NCBI GenBank assembly: GCA_017458025.1
Contig: JAFTGG010000142.1
Coordinates: 1 to 10,679 of the forward strand
Direction: 5' to 3'
Source of the DNA: Oscillospiraceae bacterium
GTDB taxonomy: Bacteria; Bacillota; Clostridia; Oscillospirales; Oscillospiraceae
DNA length: 10,679 bases
The translations under genes were made by a program, and so were the position numbers. Shown here one piece after another: positions 5,740 through 10,679 of this stretch. How positions within the stretch are numbered: the stretch's first letter is position 1; every line of letters starts with the position of its first letter. The notes below the pieces were generated by a model, which ran no database searches, was not told where the DNA came from, and was given only the letters and a program-made list of their open reading frames with translations.

Positions 5740-8688
5740 ATGTCCGAAAAAATGTACCCTATCCCCTTTGAATCCCTCATGAATTGGGTGGTCGCCGAAT
5801 ACGCCGCCACGGGCGACATATTCGGCGTCCACAAAGCCTACCGCGCGACCGGCAAGACGCTGCCCATCTTCGGCGAGAAGATCGAGACGCCGTTCGGCCC
5901 CGCCGCGGGACCCAACAGCCAGCTCGCGCAGAACATCATCGCGTCGTACTTCGCGGGCGCGCGCTTCTTCGAGGTCAAGACCGTGCAGAAGATGGACGGC
6001 GCGGAGCTCGCCGCCTGTGTGCCGCGCCCGTGCATTCTCGCTATGGACGAGGGCTACAATCAGGAGTGGTCCACGGAGCTGACCGTGCCGCAGGCGCAGG
6101 ACGAATACATCAAGGCGTGGTGCGCGCTGAAGGTTATTTCCAAGGTTTACGGCCTCGGCGACCCCGACGGGTTTGTGTTCAACATGTCCGTCGGCTACGA
6201 TTTAGACGGCATCAAAGGCGAGAAGGTCAACAGCTACATCGACAACATGATGGACGCAAGCGGCACGCCGCAGTTCATGGAATGTAAGCGCGTGCTTAAA
6301 GACCTATTCCCCGGGGAAAGCGCGTTCATCGACGGCATCTCGCCGCGCGTCAGCCGTTCCGTCACCGTCTCGACGCTGCACGGATGTCCGCCGGACGAAA
6401 TCGAGCGCATCGCGTCGTATCTTATCAGCGAAAAACATCTGCACACCTTCGTCAAGTGCAACCCGACGATCTTGGGCTACAAGACCGCGCGCACGATCCT
6501 CGACTCTATGGGCTACGACTATATCGTGTTCGACGAGCACCACTTCAACGAGGACCTGCAGTGGGAGGACGCCGTGCCGATGTTCGGGCGGCTGCAAAAG
6601 CTCGCGGACGACAGCGGCCTCGAATTTGGCTTGAAGCTCTCCAACACCTTCCCCGTGGACACGACGCGCGGCGAGCTGCCGGGCGACGAGATGTACATGT
6701 CCGGCCGCAGCCTGTTCCCGCTGACCATCGAGATGTGCAACCGCATTTCCCGCGCGTTTGGCGGCAAAATGCGCATCTCGTTCGCGGGCGGCGCGGAGTA
6801 TTTCAACTGCGACAGGCTGTTCGCGGCAGGCATTTGGCCGATCACCGTCGCCACGACGATCTTGAAGCCGGGCGGCTACAACAGATTGCGCCAGATGGTG
6901 GAGAAAGTCGAACCCCTCCCCTACCGCGCGTTCTCCGGCACCGACTCCGCCGCCATCGCGGACTTGGCGGCATCGGCGCAGCATGATATCCACCACCTCA
7001 AGCCCATCAAGCCGCTGCCCTCGCGCAAGAGCACGGAGCAGGTGCCGTGGCTCGACTGCTTCCTCGCGCCGTGCAAGGGCGGATGTCCCATCGAGCAGGA
7101 CATCCCCGAATATATTGAGCTGTGCCGCAAGGGGCTATACGGCCCCGCGCTCAAGCTCATCACCGAGAAGAACGCGCTGCCGTTCATCACCGGCACCATC
7201 TGCGCGCACCGCTGCCAGAACAAGTGCTCGCGCACCTTCTACGACGAGAGCATCCGCATCCGCGACACGAAGCTCGTCGCGGCCAAGAACGGCATCGACG
7301 CCTTAATGGCGTCGATTCGGGCTCCCAAGAAAGTTTCCGGCAAACGCGCCGCCATCGTCGGCGGCGGCCCGACGGGCATCGCGGCGGCGTACTTCTTGGG
7401 CCGCGCGGGCGTCGAGACCACCGTCTTCGAGCGCGAGGAAAAGCTCGGCGGCGTACCGCGCTATGTGATTCCCGCGTTCCGTATCAGCGACGAGGCCATC
7501 GACAGGGATATCGCGCTGATGGAGAAGTATGGCGTCGAGATCAAGTGCGGCGCGCCCGCGCCGTCCGTCGCGGAGCTGAAAGCGCAGGGCTACACGCATA
7601 TCCTCATGGCGACCGGCGCTTGGAAAGCGGGCCGGCTCGACATCGAGGGCAACGTCGCCGGCGTCATCGGTTGGATGAAGGAGATGAAGACGCGGGTCAA
7701 GCCGTCGCTCAGCGGCAACGTGGTCGTCGTCGGCGCGGGCAACACCGCGATGGACGCCGCGCGCGTCGCCAAGCGCGCGGGCGCGCGCAGCGCTATCCTC
7801 TACCGCCGCACGAAGAAGGAAATGCCCGCCGACGAGCATGAGCTGCGGCTCGCCATCGACGAGGGCGTGGAGTTCATCGAGCTGGCGGCTCCCGTCAAGC
7901 AGGCGGACGGCAAGCTCATCTGCGAAAAGATGAGGCTCGGCGCGCCCGACGCGTCGGGCAGGCGCTCCCCCGAACCGACGGGCGAAACGTTCGAGATCCC
8001 CTGCGACCTCGTCATCTCCGCCGTCGGCGAGAAGGTGGACGACGCGCTCATGGCGGCGAACGGCATCGAGATGGAGCGCAAGGGCCCCGCGTTCCGGACC
8101 AATGTCGAGGGCGTATACTGCGCGGGCGACGCGCACCGCGGCCCCGCCACCATCGTCGAGGGCATCGCGGACGCGGCGGCGTTCGCGGAAGCCGTGACCG
8201 GTAGGAAGCACGAATACAGTATCCCCGAGGAGGCGTATCCCTCCCACGCCGAGGCGGTCGCGAAAAAGGGCGTGCTCGCCATGACGGCGGACGTCTGCTG
8301 CGAGGGCGGGCGCTGCCTGCAATGCAAGGTGATCTGCGAGAACTGCGTGGACTCCTGCCCCAACCGCGCGAACGTGGTCGTCAAGCTGTCGAACAATTCC
8401 CACCAGATTCTGCACGTCGACAAGATGTGCAACGAGTGCGGCAACTGCACGCAGTTCTGTCCCTACGCCTCCGAGCCGTGCCGCGACAAGTTTACGCTCT
8501 TTCAAACGGCGGAGGATATGGACGACAGCGGGAATGCGGGCGTGCTGTTCCTCTCCGGCGGCAAGGCGCGCGTCCGTATGTTCGCGGGCGTACAGGACGT
8601 CGACCTCTCCGGCGAGACGGGCCTTCCGCCGATGCTGGAGGAATTGATCCTCACCATTCGCGACAAGTACGGCTATCTCTACCGATAA
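5740..8688 (+). CDS. ygfK: YgfK: putative selenate reductase-type flavin/Fe-S oxidoreductase
   Basis: A 982-residue cytoplasmic oxidoreductase of the YgfK family (E. coli YgfK is about 1030 residues). The N-terminal half (about 40-400) is a dihydroorotate-dehydrogenase-like barrel (FGPAAGPNSQ, FEVKTVQ). The middle is GltD-like: an Fe-S cysteine set at C440, C445, C449 and C488, C492, C496, an FAD-binding GGGPTG at 541-546, and a dinucleotide-binding GAGNTAMD at 665-672 followed by the NADPH-type RR at YRRTKKEMPADE. CAGD at 794-797 completes the flavin fold. The C-terminus carries two [4Fe-4S]-type Cys groups: C859, C862, C866, C869, C873-Pro, and the classic C897-x2-C900-x2-C903-x3-C907-Pro. 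It likely passes electrons from NAD(P)H to a purine-derived or other substrate. ATG 5740 is preferred over GTG 5707 because AGGAGG is 8 nt upstream of it; 5707 abuts the repeat. The gene ends just before a strong terminator. Confidence 0.94.
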   Translation: MSEKMYPIPFESLMNWVVAEYAATGDIFGVHKAYRATGKTLPIFGEKIETPFGPAAGPNSQLAQNIIASYFAGARFFEVKTVQKMDGAELAACVPRPCILAMDEGYNQEWSTELTVPQAQDEYIKAWCALKVISKVYGLGDPDGFVFNMSVGYDLDGIKGEKVNSYIDNMMDASGTPQFMECKRVLKDLFPGESAFIDGISPRVSRSVTVSTLHGCPPDEIERIASYLISEKHLHTFVKCNPTILGYKTARTILDSMGYDYIVFDEHHFNEDLQWEDAVPMFGRLQKLADDSGLEFGLKLSNTFPVDTTRGELPGDEMYMSGRSLFPLTIEMCNRISRAFGGKMRISFAGGAEYFNCDRLFAAGIWPITVATTILKPGGYNRLRQMVEKVEPLPYRAFSGTDSAAIADLAASAQHDIHHLKPIKPLPSRKSTEQVPWLDCFLAPCKGGCPIEQDIPEYIELCRKGLYGPALKLITEKNALPFITGTICAHRCQNKCSRTFYDESIRIRDTKLVAAKNGIDALMASIRAPKKVSGKRAAIVGGGPTGIAAAYFLGRAGVETTVFEREEKLGGVPRYVIPAFRISDEAIDRDIALMEKYGVEIKCGAPAPSVAELKAQGYTHILMATGAWKAGRLDIEGNVAGVIGWMKEMKTRVKPSLSGNVVVVGAGNTAMDAARVAKRAGARSAILYRRTKKEMPADEHELRLAIDEGVEFIELAAPVKQADGKLICEKMRLGAPDASGRRSPEPTGETFEIPCDLVISAVGEKVDDALMAANGIEMERKGPAFRTNVEGVYCAGDAHRGPATIVEGIADAAAFAEAVTGRKHEYSIPEEAYPSHAEAVAKKGVLAMTADVCCEGGRCLQCKVICENCVDSCPNRANVVVKLSNNSHQILHVDKMCNECGNCTQFCPYASEPCRDKFTLFQTAEDMDDSGNAGVLFLSGGKARVRMFAGVQDVDLSGETGLPPMLEELILTIRDKYGYLYR

Positions 8689-8700
8689 GCGGTATCGCCA

Positions 8701-8736
8701 GAGGGAGGCGCTGCAAAGCGCCTCCCTCTCATTTTT
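8701..8736 (+). terminator. Intrinsic terminator after ygfK
   Basis: A perfect 12-bp stem, GAGGGAGGCGCT (8701-8712) with AGCGCCTCCCTC (8717-8728), is closed by a GCAA tetraloop (GNRA type) and followed by TCATTTTTG. It starts 12 nt after the ygfK stop. It separates the ssnA-ygfK unit from hyuA. Confidence 0.93.
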
Positions 8737-8740
8737 GCTA

Positions 8741-8769
8741 TGGAAATCTCACAAAAATTGTGTTATGCT
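8741..8769 (+). promoter_or_regulatory. Candidate hyuA promoter with an inverted repeat between -35 and -10
   Basis: TGGAAA (8741-8746), a 17-nt spacer and TATGCT (8764-8769) preceded by TGT give an extended -10 (TGTTATGCT). The expected transcript starts near 8776, about 30 nt before hyuA. A 13-bp inverted repeat, CACAA-AAA-TTGTG (8750-8762), sits wholly between the two hexamers, a position where a bound repressor would block polymerase. The terminator just upstream makes an independent promoter necessary. Both hexamers are only 4 of 6 matches. Confidence 0.5.
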
Positions 8770-8807
8770 GTATATGTAGAAATGTGAACATCAAAGGAGT
8801 GGAGCCT

Positions 8808-10190
8808 ATGAAAACCATCTTACGCGGCGGCTTTGTCGTCAGCGGACGCTCCAGCAAACGCGCCGACGTGCTCATCGAAAACGGCAAGGTCGCCAAAGTC
8901 GGGCATGTGCTCAAGGACGCGCCGTGGGATACGGAGGTCGTCGACGTCAGCGACTGCTACCTCTTTCCCGGCTTCATCGACGCGCATACGCATTTCGACC
9001 TCGACGTGTGCAACACCACCACCGCCGACGATTTTGAGAGCGGGACTTACGCGGCGATCCGCGGCGGTACGACGAGCATCGTCGACTTCGCCTGCCCCAA
9101 CAAGGGCGAGACGCTGGCCTACGGCTTAAAGCTCTGGCACGAGAAGTCCGACGGGCGCTGCTACTGCGACTACGGCTACCACATGACCATCGACGATTGG
9201 AACGAGGGCATCGAGCGCGAGCTGGACGATATGTTCGCCGCCGGCGTCACGTCCTTTAAGATGTACCTCACCTACCCCGCCATGATGCTGCCGGACGAGC
9301 AGCTATACGAAGCTCTGGTCGCGCTCAGAAAGCGCGGCGGCGTCTGCGGCTTCCACTGCGAGAACGCGGGCGTCATCGACGCGAAGATCGCCGAGCTCAA
9401 AGCCGCGGGCAAGGGCGCGGAGGTCTCCTCCCACCCGCTCGCGCGGCCCGACTACCTCGAAGCCGAGGCGGTGAACAGGGTCCTCCGCATCGCGGAGGCG
9501 GCGGACGCGCCGGTCATCATCGTCCACACCACCAACCGCGCGGCCTTGGACGAGATCGCGGCGGCACGGCGGCGTGGCCAGACCGTTTACGTCGAGACCT
9601 GCCCGCAGTATCTGCTGCTCGACGACTCCGTGTACTACGACCCCGATTACTCCCGCGCCGCGCGTTTCGTCTGCGCGCCGCCCATTCGCACGGTTGACGA
9701 CGCCGACGCGCTCTGGAAAGCGCTGCGCCGGGGCGAGGTACAGACCGTCTCCACCGACCACTGCTCGTTCACGCTGGAGCAGAAGGACATGGGACGCGGC
9801 GACTTTACGAAGATCCCCGGCGGGCTTCCCGGCGTCGAGACGCGCGGCGAGCTGATCTACACCGCGGGTGTCGCGCAAAGGCGGCTGGGCCTCGCGGACA
9901 TGTGCCGCGTTTTGTCCGAGAACCCCGCGAAGCTCTATGGCCTCTACCCGCGCAAGGGCGTCATCGCGGAGGGCAGCGACGCCGACGTCGTGGTCTACGA
10001 CCCCCACGCGAACCATGTGCTGCGCGGCGCGGAGCTTGCGAGCAAAGCGGGCTACACGCCGTTCGAGGGCTTTGAGACCAGCGGCTCGATCCGCTCGGTA
10101 TACCTGCGCGGCGAGCTTGCCGTTGACCGCGGCACGGTCGTAGGCGGCAAAAACGGACAATATCTCACGCGCGAAAAGTGCATGCTGTAA
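8808..10190 (+). CDS. hyuA: Dihydropyrimidinase / D-hydantoinase (HyuA type)
   Basis: A 460-residue cyclic amidohydrolase, almost the same length as E. coli HyuA (461). It hydrolyses the amide bond of hydantoin, dihydropyrimidine or related five- and six-membered rings, usually as a cytoplasmic tetramer; here it probably opens a ring intermediate of purine/uric-acid breakdown. The binuclear metal site is visible: HTH at 60-62 (GFIDAHTHFD), the lysine expected to be carboxylated at K151 (SFKMYLTYP), His183 (GFHCEN), His240 (IIVHTTN) and Asp317 (VSTDH). The PPIR motif at 291-294 is the dihydropyrimidinase CxPPxR signature. AAGGAG at 8794-8799 is 8 nt before the ATG; the frame runs open further upstream into ygfK, but that part is a shadow of ygfK. 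The physiological substrate cannot be read from the sequence. The next gene starts 15 nt after its stop. Confidence 0.94.
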   Translation: MKTILRGGFVVSGRSSKRADVLIENGKVAKVGHVLKDAPWDTEVVDVSDCYLFPGFIDAHTHFDLDVCNTTTADDFESGTYAAIRGGTTSIVDFACPNKGETLAYGLKLWHEKSDGRCYCDYGYHMTIDDWNEGIERELDDMFAAGVTSFKMYLTYPAMMLPDEQLYEALVALRKRGGVCGFHCENAGVIDAKIAELKAAGKGAEVSSHPLARPDYLEAEAVNRVLRIAEAADAPVIIVHTTNRAALDEIAAARRRGQTVYVETCPQYLLLDDSVYYDPDYSRAARFVCAPPIRTVDDADALWKALRRGEVQTVSTDHCSFTLEQKDMGRGDFTKIPGGLPGVETRGELIYTAGVAQRRLGLADMCRVLSENPAKLYGLYPRKGVIAEGSDADVVVYDPHANHVLRGAELASKAGYTPFEGFETSGSIRSVYLRGELAVDRGTVVGGKNGQYLTREKCML

Positions 10191-10205
10191 GGAGAGAAAA
10201 TTATT

Positions 10206-10679
10206 ATGGTCGATTGGAAATATCTGCTGCTGGCGCAGTACCCCGCGTTTTTGCTGCTCTCGGTGTTCTTCCTCGCGAGCTACCTGCGCGTGCGCAAGAG
10301 CTCGGCGGTCAAGTCGGTGCTGTGGGTGCTGCTGTTCGGCGTGGCGCTCGCGTGCGCGGTGCTGTTCGCGTTCCTCGGCGTACAGCAGAAGTATTGGACG
10401 CTCAAAACGCTCTTCCCGCTCTCGACGGCGAGTTGGATCGGCGTGGCGCTGGTCGTGATCGCGGTCATCGCGCGCATCGTGCATCTCATCGAGAAGAAGC
10501 ACAACAAAAAAGTCATGGAAAAGGAACTCAAGAAAGCCGCCAAGGAGAAGGATGACGCCGTCGCGCAGGCGCGCGAGGAAGGCGCGGAGGCCGCGCGTCA
10601 GGCGCACGAGGAGGGCCGCAAGGCGGCAAAGCAGGAGGCCGAAGCGGTGCGCCTGACGAAAGCCGCCGCCGAGGCCGAC
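10206..10679 (+). CDS. Membrane protein with charged coiled-coil tail (partial, 3' end outside window)
   Basis: The frame is open from ATG 10206 to the window edge, giving 158 residues without a stop. GGAG at 10191-10194 lies 11 nt upstream, directly after the hyuA stop, so co-transcription with hyuA is likely. Three hydrophobic helices are seen at about 6-27 (LLLAQYPAFLLLSVFFLASY), 37-58 (SVLWVLLFGVALACAVLFAF) and 76-95 (SWIGVALVVIAVIARIVHLI). From about 96 the protein is a charged, Ala/Glu/Lys-rich helix likely to form a cytoplasmic coiled coil, including an 11-residue repeat (AREEGAEAARQ 122-132, AHEEGRKAAKQ 133-143). The family is not recognised. The tail may continue into a further domain beyond the window. 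Whether it serves purine use or only shares the transcript is unknown. Confidence 0.75.
   Translation, partial: MVDWKYLLLAQYPAFLLLSVFFLASYLRVRKSSAVKSVLWVLLFGVALACAVLFAFLGVQQKYWTLKTLFPLSTASWIGVALVVIAVIARIVHLIEKKHNKKVMEKELKKAAKEKDDAVAQAREEGAEAARQAHEEGRKAAKQEAEAVRLTKAAAEAD

Noticed and set aside
7303..8505. A 400-codon minus-strand frame inside ygfK, and a similar 434-codon frame across hyuA (9303-10607)
   Set aside because: Both are shadows caused by GC-rich third positions; their composition is Arg/Ala/Val-heavy and no family signature is seen.
8322..8807. Upstream in-frame extension of hyuA into ygfK
   Set aside because: It would overlap the Fe-S domain of ygfK and run through the terminator; the ATG at 8808 has a good ribosome-binding site and gives the normal family length.

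Overview
The window is GC-rich DNA, with G or C at most third codon positions and near-consensus Shine-Dalgarno sites (AAGGAGGT, AAAGGAG, GGAGG). Together with the protein families present (Firmicutes-type class A PBP, a DUF1292 protein, clostridial-type SsnA/YgfK/HyuA), this suggests a high-GC anaerobic Clostridia, probably a gut member of the Oscillospirales or Christensenellales. The placement is inferred from family content and base composition, not from a marker gene.

Left part (1-2957): a structured, imperfectly palindromic intergenic element (98-249), then a bifunctional class A penicillin-binding protein on the minus strand (228-2957). The last six codons of that gene lie inside one arm of the element. 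A divergent intergenic region (2958-3219) carries T-tracts, a possible operator, and promoters in both directions.

Middle part (3160-4182): a strong sigma-A-type promoter (TTGCAC-17-TATAAT) drives a small acidic DUF1292 protein and a 108-residue membrane protein. They are followed by a structured RNA of about 190 nt whose long interrupted closing helix, open centre and apical hairpin fit 6S RNA (ssrS). An intrinsic terminator then ends at the very base where the ssnA ribosome-binding site begins, so any ssnA transcript started further upstream must read through it.

Right part (4198-10190): three genes of the anaerobic purine/uric-acid degradation cluster: ssnA (amidohydrolase/aminohydrolase), ygfK (large flavin/Fe-S oxidoreductase, 'putative selenate reductase') and hyuA (dihydropyrimidinase/hydantoinase). 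The module would deaminate, reduce and hydrolytically open purine-derived rings. The 198-nt gap between ssnA and ygfK is almost filled by a 167-bp palindromic element (5539-5705) with 20-bp near-perfect terminal inverted repeats, apparently related to the element at the left end. ygfK ends at a perfect 12-bp terminator, and hyuA has its own likely promoter with an inverted repeat between -35 and -10, so hyuA is probably a separate unit. A partial gene for a membrane protein with a charged coiled-coil tail (10206 to the window edge) follows hyuA by 15 nt.

The most interesting items are the terminator directly abutting the ssnA ribosome-binding site beside a 6S-like RNA, and the pair of structured palindromic elements, one of which supplies the C-terminus of the PBP.
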